DNA from: Salvia splendens
Lineage: Eukaryota; Streptophyta; Magnoliopsida; Lamiales; Lamiaceae
Assembly (NCBI RefSeq): GCF_004379255.2
Contig: NC_056033.1
Location: 21,878,209-21,942,208, forward strand
Length of the DNA: 64,000 nt
Direction of reading: 5' to 3'
Positions 1-11,924 of the stretch are shown piece by piece (position 1 is the first letter of the stretch; every line of letters starts with the position of its first letter). Below the pieces are notes generated by a model. That model was not told where the DNA came from, did no database searches, and was given only the letters and a program-made list of their open reading frames with translations. The position numbers and the translations under genes were made by a program.

Positions 1-358
1 TTTCTTCGTAACTCAGGTCAGGCACTAGAGCGATTTCCTCGTGGAGAATCACATGTTTTGGGTCGAACACGTACCTTCGAAGTCGGGAGACGTGGAATAC
101 ATTGTATACTTTTCCAAAGTTGGGTGGTAACGCCAAGCGATATGCTACTGGGCCTACGTCATCTAGAATTTCATGGGATCCAATAAATCGTGGTTGTAGC
201 TTACTTTTGAGTCCAAATCTGGTTATTCCTTTGGAATGAGATACTTTCAAGAAGACCTTCTCCTCGATTTTAAATTTCAATTCCGTTCGACGCTCATCGG
301 CGTAGGATTTTTTTTTTGCGGTCTTGCGCTTCCTTGAGGGTCTCACACGAGGAAATTT
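1..358 (-). pseudogene. Ty3/gypsy chromovirus integrase C-terminal fragment
   Basis: Read on the minus strand, this stretch encodes the C-terminal end of a gypsy-type polyprotein. It runs from the end of the integrase core (ETLKEAQDR) through the GPY/F-like module (KLQPRFIGSHEIL, then VAYRLALPP) to the VFHVSRLRRY motif that precedes the chromodomain, and continues past the left edge of the window. A run of ten A's (minus strand) near 309-318 shifts the frame by one base, so it is not translatable as it stands. Upstream of about 358 the similarity stops abruptly. The long LTR and Met-tRNA primer site to the right, on the same strand, suggest a Tekay/Del-type chromovirus. That both parts belong to one copy is inference. 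Confidence 0.8.
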
Positions 359-2854
359 AGAGGTGGTCTAACAGTTTTAACTTTGATAGGAACTGAATTT
401 GGGATTCCAAGAGAAATATTCGAATCGTTCTTGCTTTGTGTAGGCTCCAAGGTAGCCATGAAAATAAAACGATTATAATTATTTCAATTATGTGAGTGTT
501 TGGTTCACCACAAACTTTCACCAGTAGCTTGCAACAAAGGTTTTCATGAAGTGCAAAGACTAGGCTCAATTGGGCTCATTATGCTCACTCCCGGAAAATA
601 AAAGATACAACTTCAAAGGGCTTAAGCCATACCCATAGAGCTTGGGAATTTTATTGTGGGAAGAGCTTGCCAGATGGAATAAATTGCAAAAGTGGGGTAT
701 GATGAATAGAATGCAGATGTCAATAATAAGTTGCCAATAAAATAATCAAAATGAACAGTGAAGTAGAAAAGTTTCAAGTATCCCCAAGATGATAACAGGA
801 AGACCTGAGATGGGTGGTTACAAATGGATTTGAAAATAATAGGAAAAACAAACAATTGCAATTGCTCGACAACACTGTGATATAAGATCATATCAACGAA
901 ATTTTTAGAGTTTATAAGCAGTTCAAGGAAACTAACTAATAAAGAGGGCAACAAGAGGAAACTAGCCAAGGGAGAAGCAATGTGCCAGCTTTAACATGGA
1001 GCTTGCAGAAAAGCTCAAATCAAGAGACAATAGTCATATTTGAATTTAGAAGATGAGAATACTCATGTAAAACAAAGAGCTTGTCAATAAGTATGTCTGA
1101 AAACACAAAGGGTCAATTTAAAAGGTTTAAGGTCTCACTAGATGGCTGCTCAAATATAGTAAGACTGAAAATGATTGGTCCCAAGTGGATTTGAGAAAGA
1201 AGAATAACAAGGAACTACCCTCTTGGGTCAACAACATCGTGATACTATATCACGTTAATGAATTCACAAAGTTTATAACCAAATCATGGAAATTAACTAG
1301 TAGAGAAGACAACCAGAGCAAACTAGTTTGGGAAGAGAGCAAATTACTTTAGACTTGGAGTTGCTAAAGAGCTCAAAGCATGATGGAATAATTATAGTGG
1401 AATTAAGAAGATGTGACTATTCTTTATAAATTAATGAGTGTCAGCAAGCACATTTGAAAACACTAAAGGTCTGCTAATGATCTTTGAAGAATATTATCAT
1501 TGAAGAGATAATAATTCAGGGAAACATGTTCATTCTGCTAGCTATAAATAAAGTAACTCCTAGTATAGGAGTTTGGTGGCAAGAATTCAGAGAGTCAAAG
1601 TATTGCTTTTATACAGAATGAGTAAAGAAGGACCGTAGTCACTGGAGGTTATCAGAAAACATGAGGGAGCAAGCTCAAAACTAGAAGTGATGCACAACCT
1701 TGACATAGAAGAGGGAAGATAATGACACATTACCTTGCAAAGGAAGTCATTTAAGATCTTAATTCAACAAAAGTATTTGGATCAGGGGATTCGAGAAAAT
1801 GGAATTCATGGGAATCCAAGTAAGCGTTGCTGATGAATCTTCTTGGTTAACTACAATGGTGGTACTCCATTGTTTAACTCCTTATAGAGAATGGTAAATA
1901 AGTTAGGGGAAACTTTGGTCACAAGCTACTTTCACTTTACGATCACGTCAGATGACCATATGTGGGGATTACGACTCTTTGGTAGTCTCTATTCGTCATA
2001 ACGCTCATCCTCGTAACACGTCGTTTCTGCTTACTTATTATTTGCAAGACTGGATTCTTTGTCTACGTTGCAATCAATTCTCTTGCTAAATATGTATATA
2101 TCACTTAGTTGGATCGAAGGTACTACCCTTTGGAGTGATTGGATTGTTAAGAAAGACAATGGTTAACCCAGATTATTCATGTCATTGGGACGTAAAAACA
2201 TCGTTTTGTTTTATGTTGGATTGCTTTTCTCGTGACGAAGTTTCTTTCTTATCGCGTCCTTTTCTTTTCGTCTCTCGGGAAAACGAGAAATGTTCATACA
2301 GTACTTCTAAGTTCGAGTTCATATTGTGTTCTAGAAGGAACGCATAACTAAGTATTTTAAGTTCTTGGAAATTTTGATTTCCCCATTTTAGCAACATGAT
2401 TCAATGACTACTAAAAAGATGTATCATTTCACAAACTCAAAAAGAGACATCATTTCAACAATTGGTACCAGACTCGTATACTTTATACTTTCATATTTCA
2501 GTACCCTTTTCCATTCAGGAAAGTTACTTATTTTATTCATACATTCACAGTCTTTAGCCAAGAAAAGACATACTAACACTTTCTTTAAGCACGCTATCAA
2601 ATCAAGAAACATCAACTCTTTCTTTTAACTTAGTATTTTCATCTGTTCACTCAAATTAACTGCATGAGTTATTTCTCCATTTCAAACTTTTAAACATCTT
2701 CACTTTCTTTTGAAAAAGAACAATTTACCTTTTTCCTCGTTGAGTGCGAGTGATGGGAGTGCTAAGAGCATTTCATCGATTAGATAGTCTAGTGGAACGA
2801 GGCTAGACCAAAGATTTTCAAAGAAGACTCTCGGGTTCAGAGCGAGAAAGAATC
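359..2854 (-). other. non-coding interior of the left LTR element
   Basis: This 2.5 kb lies between the integrase fragment and the primer-binding site, where gag, protease and RT should be. I see no gag or pol motif in any frame, only short chance ORFs. It is AT-rich and contains a diverged tandem duplication (separate entry). The element is therefore either a deletion derivative, a non-autonomous (LARD-like) copy, or two unrelated fragments side by side. Confidence 0.45.
806..1475. repeat. diverged tandem duplication, two units of about 340 bp
   Basis: The segment from about 806 to 1135 and the one from about 1165 to 1475 run in parallel by eye. Shared blocks in the same order are 'tggatttga', 'gtgata' in an ACAAC context, 'gtttataa', 'aaattaacta' or a variant, 'gagg(a/c)aac', 'gctcaaa', and 'ttgaaaacac(t/a)aa(a/g)gg(t)'. 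Divergence is high, so the duplication is old. Tandem arrays of this kind are known from untranslated regions of plant gypsy elements. Exact ends are uncertain. Confidence 0.55.
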
Positions 2855-2866
2855 GCTCTGATACCA
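2855..2866 (-). other. primer-binding site, tRNA-iMet type
   Basis: The minus strand reads TGGTATCAGAGC, the standard complement of the 3' end of plant initiator methionine tRNA. It lies three bases (GAG) from the LTR end TCGTGACA. It fixes the element's orientation as minus and the LTR at 2870-6275 as the 5' LTR. Confidence 0.85.
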
Positions 2867-3194
2867 CTCTGTCACGATCGCATTTTCTAAGGATAGAAAA
2901 CACGGTTGATCGCGACTAGGGGAGGATTTAAAGAAGCGGGGAAGAAAGGGGAAAAGTACCACAACTCGACCATAGCTCCAAACAAATGGGAAAAAGCTCG
3001 AAATAAAATCAGAGTTTTGAAAAAAATAGACTTGAGTCTTATAAGATGCACAACGGAAGCAAATGAACGCGGTTCCATGTATGAAGACATGAACCTCCGA
3101 GAGTCAAAATCTGACCGAATTAAATGTCTTGTCTCAATAGCACTTCCCCAACCACTTCGCTGCTCAACCTGCACATTTAGAAATATATGCAAGG

Positions 3195-3214
3195 CTGAGT
3201 ACAAAAGTACTCAG
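3195..3214. other. perfect hairpin inside the long LTR
   Basis: CTGAGTAC, an AAAA loop, then GTACTCAG: an 8-bp perfect inverted repeat. On the element's sense strand the loop is TTTT. It lies about 340 bp from the LTR's 3' end and could fold in the LTR RNA. The function is unknown. Confidence 0.7.
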
Positions 3215-3393
3215 TGAACACATTGCCGAAAATACAAGTATACATTTGAAAATATTGTCAAGCCATCATCACAGTAACACTCGGGGGTGTTTATTGAAAA
3301 GGCCCGAGCTTACTAAAAATATTCATATTGGGCCCTTGTTCATGTACTTAGCCATATCTGCTCACATTGTGCCGTCGAGATGGTGTTCTTGCC

Positions 3394-3500
3394 CGGTCAC
3401 CTTATCTGCCCATCATGTCAGAGGATTCCATGTGCCGGGAAGGTGGCCACCATCCTCGGTCACCTTCTCTGCCGTTCACGGTCAGAGGTTCCCAGTAGGG
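3394..3500. repeat. short tandem repeat in the LTR, 63-bp period
   Basis: Two imperfect units start at the CGGTCACCTT boxes near 3394 and 3457. Both continue with TCTGCC and GTCAGAGG before 'ttcc'. The sequence is GC-richer than its surroundings. Confidence 0.6.
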
Positions 3501-4599
3501 ACACCACCCTACCAGGACTCAAAATCGAATCGATTCACATATATCATCATTCATAAGTCACTTGGCCTTAGCCAAACAGATAGGCATCATACACAAAACA
3601 TTTATGGCAAGAAAACATCTTTAAAAAATCACGAACATGTGTTCGTGTTATCACAAAATACGATTTGTATTTTTAGTATAGGAAAGCTCACCTTGATCGT
3701 TTAGTTTTCCTTAACTTGAATTTTCCTGACTCCGCCTTTAACTCGCGGAGATAGCCTTTTGAAAACAAACAACGTACTAATAAGACTCGAGAAATTCACA
3801 TACTTATAGGAATGCATGCCCCTACTTTATTTTTTTTTTGATCATTTGTTCACCGTTAGAAAATTTTAGAAACTTGCATATTAATTAAATTGGGAAATTT
3901 AAGTAATAGCACTTCTTTATTAAACATAATTATTTATGTGACTTGAGAACGTCGTCTCCCTCTTTCTTTCCATTTCCTTAGTGGCCGCCCGAGGCGTCGC
4001 AGGGCGATGTCGGTCGGCCGCTTACGCCCATAATTCCTCCGGTAGCTCCTCGTATTTTCCATCATAATATCGAACAAAAATCCCAAAATTTATTTAAGCG
4101 CATAATTGAATTATCGCAACTATTTCCCCTTTGTTAAGAAAAATTATATGTTTTCCGGGCTTGGGATAAATTATTCATACTTCAAAATTATTTCGAAATT
4201 AATTAAATAACTCCTAAAAATTTATTCAATCCCATGATTAACTTACCGTAATAATTTCCCACCGAGAATTTATATTTATTTCGGCCTTGGAAAAAAAATT
4301 CTAAAATTAAATAAACAAGTCCCCACAATTAATTCAATTATCAACCTAATGATTTATTTACAAAACCCAAATTCTCCACCTTATCACTCAAATTAATATT
4401 TTAAAGCCTCAAAACAATTTAAGGGGAGCCCAACTTAAATAGATCATCCAATTAATTTATTAAGCCCAGAAATTAAATAAATTCGAAAATGGGCCTCACA
4501 CTCACTATGTATTGCAGCCCTAAATTAATTTGAAGGGGATTGATTGGGCTCGGATTTTTTTTGCATAGCCTATTGCTAATTATATTCATGGCCCAAAAC

Positions 4600-5400
4600 C
4601 ATTTAATTCATTAGCCCAAGTTAAAGAAGAACTAACCCAAAGATAATTAATTTGGGCCAACTTTATAACCTCTAGGCCCAACTAATTAATTTGTGAGAAG
4701 CCCAAATTACACTGCCTCCTATACGTGACTTTCCCTTCCCCAAATCACATTCTTCATAATTGAAATCCCTAAAAGAACACAGCAGCCTCCCTCTCTCTCT
4801 CTCACATCGTAGCCGCCGCCAGCCTCCCTCCGGTGCCGCCGTCGCGCCACCGCCACCTCCGGCGGTGGTCCTCCTTCCTCCTCCCTTCTTTCTCCCTTCT
4901 CACCCTATTTCTTCTCTCTTCTCTCACTGTGTCGGTTTCCTTCTCCTATCTCTCTCTCAGAGACCACTCCACCACCACCACCGCAGCGAGCCAGACGACG
5001 CACCGTCACCACCGTGCGCAACACAGACGCCGCCGCCACCTCTTGATCTCCTCCCGTTCAGATCAGCCGCCGCCGCCTCCGCCACTGTGCATGCACAGGT
5101 GGCGGCTTCGGCCTCCTCCACGTCTCGCACAGCCGGCGCAGCTTCCCGGCGTCACTCCAGCCCCGGCCGCCGCCTCCTCGCCGAAATCCCGGAAGGTAAA
5201 TACTTAAATTTCCTTCTATTCTTCTTCTCTCTCTCTTTTTTTTATCTTCTAAAAAGATTTAATCTTTCATTTATTTGTTTTGTGTTTTAACTTTATAGAT
5301 TTGTCAAGATTTTATTGAAAGTCATAGAGGTGTGAGGCTGCCTACGTCGTCTCCGGGCTGCCGAGCTCGCTGCCGAAATCCGGCAGATTCATAGAGGTAA
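4600..5400 (+). promoter_or_regulatory. antisense promoter-like and spliced-leader-like region in the LTR
   Basis: Opposite to the element's sense, the plus strand has a run of TGGGCC/GCCCA boxes (about 4430-4710). A pyrimidine-rich CTCTCTCT leader (4790-4803) follows, then a GC-rich, proline- and serine-coding stretch to 5195. This ends at a consensus splice donor (GGAAG|GTAAAT), with a further candidate donor at 5396/5397 (AG|GTAAGT). The arrangement looks like a plant Pol II promoter with a 5' exon. The reading frame over 4760-5290 has compositional bias only and I do not call it a gene. Transcription is inference. Confidence 0.35.
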
Positions 5401-6275
5401 GTTTTTCTCCTTCCTTCTAGTTGTTAAGGCAGTAGGATTCTATTTTATTTTGATTTACTAAATTTTGGTGAATTTGGAGTGGTATATGCCTTGTTATATG
5501 AAGATTTAAAATTGAAATATGCTGTTTAACTTGATGTGCCAGATTCTACTTCCAACCATATTTATATATGCATGCTCTTACATATTTGAAGGAAAAGAAG
5601 GGAGATTGTAGTGCATGACTTGTGTGCAAATCTCTCTACTCGGACTCCTCTATCCAATGTGGTGTTAGTGTGTATAGAGAATTTAGGATGTCTAATGGTG
5701 ATGTGTGTGACTGAAAAAAAATGATTTGTACATATACAGAGAAAGATGGCAAGTGGGACATGTATCATTAAAATATTCTTTGTCAGAGGGATGTTATCCA
5801 TATGTGTCAGAGGATATGATTTCTCCGCAAACCATTAACGCAGCATTTAATGCTGTGTCCGAAAAGATCGGCCCTCTCTCTTTTTAATATGTTATTTGTT
5901 TATTAAAAAAAATAATTATTTGAATATTTGTTTACTTGTTTATTTAATTTGGTGTAGGTATAATCGGTTCAAGTTCAGGGCCGTCCGCGTTGAAGTACTC
6001 GTTTTCTTAGAACGTGGGATGTATTAAATTTTGTTGGACTTTTGTTGGATGTATCGAACATTAGAATTTTGATTATGGTACTTTATTTATAAATTTAAAT
6101 TTATTATATTCATATAGGTGTAATATATTTACGTGTTCTATTTACTTGTATAACGCCTAAACAAACAACAACGACAATCTATCGAAGCTCGGATTTAATC
6201 GCATAAAAGTCACTTATATAGGTAATCAAGCTAATAATATAGTTTATAGTAATATCGGCTTAGCGGGTCGTTACA

Positions 6276-7112
6276 AATACAGGTGGGCACCCGAACCACC
6301 CGTACCTAGAGCGGGAGGGAGAGGCGGCTCTCAAACTCCTCATGTTCCTACTCGTGGTGTCCGCACCCCGTACACTCCGGGGGAGATGGATCAATTATTC
6401 AAAGTGTTTTTTCTATCTCCGAATATCCGGAGATTGACACGAACCAATCCGGAGACCATTTTTGGTGGCGCATCTGTCGCCGGTACAATCAAAACCGGCC
6501 GGCTGGAACAATCGAGCGCAACGAGAGTATGGTGCACAATGCCATATACAAAGCCAATGAAGAAATCCGAAAGTTCCAGGGGTATTACCTCCAGGAAGAG
6601 CGGTCGGCGGGGAAAGGCAGAAGCGAGGTCGGCATCATTAGTGCCGCGTTGGCGACCTACCAATCCCAACACTACAAACCGTTCAAGTACCTCAATGTTT
6701 GGCAGGAGGTGCGTGTGCATACGAAGTATAGGGGAGGCGTATCATCCTCCTCTAGCTCCACCGGAAAACGGTCAAGGTCGGTATCCCTATCCGACGCCGG
6801 CTCCGATGAGGTGTCCACCCAGCTCGCCGGAGCTAACTTGGGTAGCCCCGACGCTGGCCCGAATAGTTCCCAACGTCGGCCGCAAGGAAGGAAGAAGTCG
6901 ATGGCCAACCGTCGTCGCGTCGCGACTCCATCTGCCCCGATCCCGCTCTCGCTCCCTTTGCGCCAACTCAACCCCCCACCAACTCGTTGTGGGGGGTTTT
7001 GGCCCAACTCAATTTGGCCGATAGGTCAACTATGACCCCCGAGCAACTTCGATCGCATGTGGCAATGATATGGGGTCTCCAAAGAACATTGGGGGTAGAG
7101 CCGGATGAATAG
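6276..7112 (+). pseudogene. Harbinger ORF1-like Myb/SANT protein, 5'-truncated
   Basis: This is a fragment of the plant Harbinger ORF1 family, DNA-binding Myb/SANT-like proteins often annotated with a NAM-associated C-terminal domain, which assist the transposase. Visible family features are the helix motif FWWRICRRYN, a conserved block around RNESMVHNAIYKANEEI, the PFKYLNVWQEVR block, a Ser-rich linker, a basic patch (GRKKSMANRRR) and a C-terminal TPEQLRSHVAMIWGLQR ending at TAG (7110-7112). The frame shifts in a T-run near 6405-6411 and again near 6950-7000. The N-terminus and start lie beyond the LTR junction. It is a pseudogene. Confidence 0.75.
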
Positions 7113-7464
7113 TCTTCCACGGGGGTATTTTTAGCCTTTAATTATGTAATTTTATTTTTAGGAGTTTAATTATGTAATTTTTATTTTTTAGGATTTTAAT
7201 TATGTAATTTTTAATTTTTAGAATTTTAATTTTGTAATTTTTATTATTTATATAATTTGTAATAGTATTCCGGGTAATTTTAATGCATTTTAATATTGTG
7301 AAAATGTTTTTATTTAAATTGAATAATAGAATGGTGGGACCCTTGAGCTTGTCCTTGCGGAAGAGCACGGATGTGGGTGTTGTGCTCTTGCCTAAGGACA
7401 GGGAGTAAAAGTGGGTCCGGGCCCACATTCATGCTCGTTGGCAAGAGCACGGATGGGGATGCTC
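6276..7464 (+). mobile_element. PIF/Harbinger element, 3' portion cut by the LTR
   Basis: The segment carries a Harbinger-type ORF1 and ends at a terminal inverted repeat whose outermost bases on the minus strand read GAGCATCCCCATCCGTGCTC. It is followed by TAA (7465-7467), matching the TWA target preference of the superfamily. The 5' end and its target duplication are missing because the Tekay-type LTR interrupts at 6275/6276. No transposase ORF is visible. Confidence 0.7.
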
Positions 7465-7467
7465 TAA

Positions 7468-10400
7468 ATAGCATTATTTAGTTATAGAGAAATGTGCACC
7501 AAATATATAAAATTAATAAAATTACAATACTTTAAAAAATGCAATAAAAGGAGAAAAGAAAAAAAATAATTGTTAATCTTAAATTTGTGGTTACTATATG
7601 ATGCCAAAAAATTGTATACGCCTAAGTTAGAACTATGTCCATAAATAGGTGTCTTTAATACACAATTTAATGCAAGAGTAGTTAAGTATCTCTATATACA
7701 AAATATAAATTTAACTAAAAATAAAAATATAGTGCACAATTACTATTTAAACACGATTATTTCATTGTCAAAACGTCAAAAAATCATTTTCCTAATAAGA
7801 ATGAGGGGATATTAGCAAGCTCTATTTGTAGTTTATCAATGAGTCAGTTAAATAGTTAATGTCCAAAGTTGTGTTGGCATCATAAAACTTGCATTGTTCA
7901 CTTCGAAACTTCATAAAATCGATTAATGTTACAGTAGAACTTTCTCGAAATGTTTTGTAATCAAAGGTAAAGATTTCCATACCCCCAATCCAAAAAAAAA
8001 AGTTAAGATTGTAATTTACCTTATAAGTTTTCCAAGATCAAACGGCATAATATTGAACTATGATTTTATAAGTACTTGTCTAATCGAAGGAAAGATACAG
8101 AAAAAAGAAAAATACACGAAGAAATCGACAATAAATTCTATGGATAATATGGAGTATAAGTTGCATGCTTGCATGTCAATGAAGCCAATTTGTTTTAAAA
8201 ATTCTGAAGTACAAATTAGTATTTCAAAAGAATTTGGTCATGTATATGAACCACTCACTTGTTACAAAAGAATGAATCAACAAAGAAATACTCCCTCCGT
8301 GCATGAACAATAGTCACGTTTTGTCATTTCATGATGTCCACGAAAAATTACCTCATTTTTTAAAATGGAAAGTTTCCCTCTCATACTTTTCCCACTTTTT
8401 TTCCCTATCTATCTTACTTTACCAACTTTTTCTCCTCCTATTTCTTACTTTACCAATTTCACATTAAGACCCGTGTCGTTCACATATGAGACTATTTTTT
8501 GTGAACTGATGAAGTAGTGAATACGGAGTTCAATTTGTTCTTAATGTACTCAAAGTCCACATGGCTTGAACTACTCATATCATTGCAGCCTTGTTGGGCT
8601 CCCTTAACATACCCTTCCAATTAGACCTAGACCACCATATGTAGTCGTTCGTGACCGGAGACTTCAACATCAACAGCCTGTGTTTTTTAGGGCACCTGCT
8701 CGAAGAGTTTGTTGGCTCGCGCTTTATCTAGTGTTTGACTTCCTGAGACTTCCCTTCTTCCAGTCAATGCCATGCTACGCGTGTAGGGTTTCTTTGGCAG
8801 CCTTTGTGGACTATTTCATTGGATCATTGAATTCAGAGTTGGTAATATCTCAATACATAGGATCTACATGGGTCTAACTTGTGATTTTTAATGTACAAAT
8901 ATGCAGTTGAGTTTCTCACAATCAAGTAATAAAAACTCTAAAAATACTATGATAAATTAATAGGTATCGAACCCACAAGTAGGATAATAACTGTAAATTG
9001 CTCGCTAAAGTGGTGCTTTGGGCCGTCCATTGTACTAATATGGGCTATTTAATCTATGCCCGACTCTCTTTATTTCTTTCTATGATATAACTAATCAAAG
9101 TTAAAGCATATGTACAAAATGAAGGTAAAAAACTGAAATTATATAATTTAAAATTTTCTGAAAATCTGAAATTAAAAATTAAATTATTGTGGGTCCTATA
9201 TTCCACTGTCACATTCTAATATTACATTCAAATAATTTTTCAAAACACGTAAAAATAGATTTCGACAAATGGAGTATTAATATAATTCAAAGTTTGACTT
9301 TTGACAATAATACACGTGTCATATAAATGCTTGTGGCTTGATATTTGTATTTAACATGATAATTTAATTAGTGCATGTCTAGATCTAAACTAGAAGGGCG
9401 GAAAGTAAAGCATGATTAAATTAAAAAGGTAGTAAAAGAAGAAAAGGCATAAAATTTAACATACATTAATTTCAATTGAATTATTTCAGTTTATATACAA
9501 ATCTGTTTTATGTAAATTAGTGCATTATTAGATCATAATTGTTAAAATCACAAATTGACAACTCACCTACGTGCTCGCACATTTAGTACTTATAAATTTA
9601 ATGTCCACTAAAGTCTTGGACCAAGAGAATTTACTTTAAAAATTTTAGCCTCATATCCACTCTTGTAGATCTCATGTCCCCTTTCTACTAATTATATTCT
9701 CAATTTCATTTTAATTGATTCCAACAGAAGGTAACAGAATAAGCTACACCAGTTACATAAAAAAAATATATCCACCATTAAATAAATCGACATGTCACAT
9801 GAAATTTTGTTTATGCCCAAACTATGATTACATAAAACCTTACACAAACAAACACTAATCAATCAATAACCGCCAAGAAAATTATTAACAACCACATTAG
9901 CCAGATCACTACTATTATAATAGTATCTATTTATCAAAAAGTGTGTGAAGAGTGCTGATAAACTTGAATAATTTAATAAATTCATCAATTTTTATTCCAA
10001 TTAAATATGGAGTTAGTCTGTCCATATCAAACAGTTCTCTTACAGCGTAGTACAAAGCATTTGTCTCCCAATTAGAGGTTTATTTGATAATTAATGAATA
10101 GTTTTGTCGTGAAAGTGGATTTATTAAATGATGAGATGGGAATAATTAAGAGGATCTATTAATACAAAATTAGTGTTTTTATTGGGTTGTGAGAGACTGT
10201 CTAGGTGCATGAACTTGTGTGTGGTGAATGGTGATGAAGGAGAAGCCATGCATGTTCTTTTGCCAGAAATGTTGCTTCAACATGCAAGTAGGTCCACTTA
10301 ATGCCCATTTGCAATGTCAATATGAATAGACCATAATGCCCTTTTTGTTCTTTTCTATAGTCTGTAGTTGATACTCGTGGGTATGTATCCTAAGCACACA

Positions 10401-11743
10401 AGCAGGAGCGAATGCAGAAAAAAAAAGATACGCTGAGCTCGTTTTGTAGGCTCTGAGTGAGAAATGTAAGAAGTATCGATTTCACCACCTAATATATTTA
10501 TTTTTCATCAAGTCTGGCATGTGTTTTGCATATGTATGAACAAAATATGAGAAATATAATTTTGAAGAAATGGGAGAGATTTTGTTCACTTTTTCTTTTG
10601 TTTTTTGTGCCTGTCGTGAGGGTGGGTGAGGGTGGGGGAAGTGCCAGGGAGGGGAGGTGACTTCACTTTCTGGTCTATTTTAGATTAATTATTGTTGGTG
10701 TTTTTATTTATTTGTTGGCCTTTATCTTTAGGTCAATTACTTTGTTATTTCGCTCTCATTTATTAGTACTTATGTGTATACTTAGATATTGGAATTGGTA
10801 CTTTTCTCGTAGTAGAGACATTTATTTTTTACTCAAAGATTAAGAAAAATAGCATTAATGGAATTAAATAAACAGAAAATAAAGTAGAAAAAGAAAATGG
10901 TAGAAAGATAAAAAGAGAACAAAGTAAAAGATAAGAAATGTGTTACTTTTTGCAAAAAAAATAAAAAAATAAAATTGAATTAACTACAGTGAGAATAACA
11001 AAAAAAAAAGAAATAGACTCAGCTACATAAGGGCGACGAGAGTAATATTTTAACATCTAAAGTCAACTGTCATTATTGGAAGTCATGAAAAATTGAAGTT
11101 ACATAGATCTTGGGGGAAAAGTTTAAAATCTCTTGTTTGTATTTTAAGATGTACTAAGAGTTGAGTAATTATACTATTACAAAGTCTATGATGCATGTGT
11201 ATATGGGTACTTTGTTTATCAATGTGGAGGTGAAATCCACTTAGGTAATGAAAAACACTATAAAATACTTATGTTCTTTCGAATTTTGCAATACCAAACT
11301 CCTGTGCTCACCACAATCATTTCTTTAATGATAAAACTGTTCCAAATTTGTATCAACATATATTCGTACGAGCTAGAAGATAAAACCCAAAAATCTTCAA
11401 ATAATAATAAATAAATAATTGAATATTGTTCGAAAAACGTGTTCTAAGTTGTTCATAGAGAATCTCCAATAATTTATATTTTTACACTAAAATTCAAACT
11501 CATGTTAGTATAAATGTCATATCAAAAGTGATTTTAATTCAATAATTTATAATAAACTCAAACTTATAATAATATTCTCTATATGCTCTTTTGGGTCACA
11601 AAATTTGAAAAAGTTTTTGGTTTTGTTAGTGTAGATCTAAAAGTGGGTAGTTTTTACTCAAAAATAAAAAATAAGATTAGTTTTGGAATACCATTAGAGC
11701 TAAATCCATACTCCATTTTAGATTTTAGTGTACAATTGGAGAT
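7468..11743. other. non-coding region, no gene seen
   Basis: AT-rich spacer DNA with stops in all frames and only short chance ORFs. Apart from the MITE at about 8291-8517, it shows only homopolymer runs and a G-rich patch at about 10617-10660. No tRNA, rRNA or conserved coding motif was recognised. Confidence 0.6.
8291..8517. mobile_element. Stowaway-like MITE
   Basis: It starts CTCCCTCCGTGCATGAAC directly after TA (8289-8290). It ends with the diverged inverted counterpart of that start (minus strand CTACTTCATCAGTTCAC). Size (about 230 bp), TA target and the CTCCCTCCGT terminus are Stowaway/Tc1-mariner hallmarks. The right boundary is approximate. Confidence 0.65.
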
Positions 11744-11753
11744 GTCTTTTAAC

Positions 11754-11924
11754 GACGAATGATATGCTACATACCTTATTTGAGCTCCTTGTGTGAGCAC
11801 CATTCTTGTTTAACGTGCGTTTAACGTTGTTCATTTTGATTTATATATTTAATTTGATTCTAATATATTAAAAAATGTTATTGCAGTTTTTAATTTCACA
11901 AAATTCATAAAAATCAAAGCTCGA
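11754..11924. mobile_element. left arm of an inverted-repeat MITE (MULE-like), split by Athila
   Basis: This arm is the imperfect reverse complement of 23036-23253 over nearly its whole length, for example AATGATATGCTAC here against GTAGCATATCATT near 23238-23250. A 10-bp duplication, GTCTTTTAAC, flanks the pair at 11744-11753 and 23254-23263. A 9-10 bp target site and long terminal inverted repeats fit a Mutator-derived foldback MITE of about 390 bp. The Athila retrotransposon landed near its centre. Confidence 0.8.

Larger units (their letters stand above)
2870..6275 (-). mobile_element. 5' LTR of a Tekay-type Ty3/gypsy element
   Basis: On the minus strand the LTR begins TGTAACGACCCG (at 6275) and ends TCGTGACA (at 2870), giving an imperfect terminal inverted repeat (TGTAACGA / TGTCACGA). 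It is followed at once by the Met-tRNA primer site. At 3.4 kb it is long even for plants, which fits Tekay/Del chromoviruses. It contains a strong hairpin, a short tandem repeat and, on the opposite strand, a promoter- and exon-like region (separate entries). The partner LTR lies outside the window, so no target duplication can be checked. Its right end cuts into a PIF/Harbinger element. Confidence 0.75.

Noticed and set aside
4760..5290. Plus-strand ORF of 176 codons, Pro/Ser/His-rich
   Set aside because: Composition-driven (CCG/CTC repeats), with an equally long ORF in another frame and no domain. Described only as a promoter/exon-like region.
7138..7428. 96-codon minus-strand ORF with Lys/Ile/Asn repeats
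   Set aside because: Arises from short TAATTATGTAATTTTTA-like repeats in an AT-rich 3' end of the Harbinger element.
8639..8877. VTGDFNI reading near 8650, reminiscent of the LINE endonuclease GDFN box
   Set aside because: No other endonuclease motif on either side and stops close by. Probably chance.
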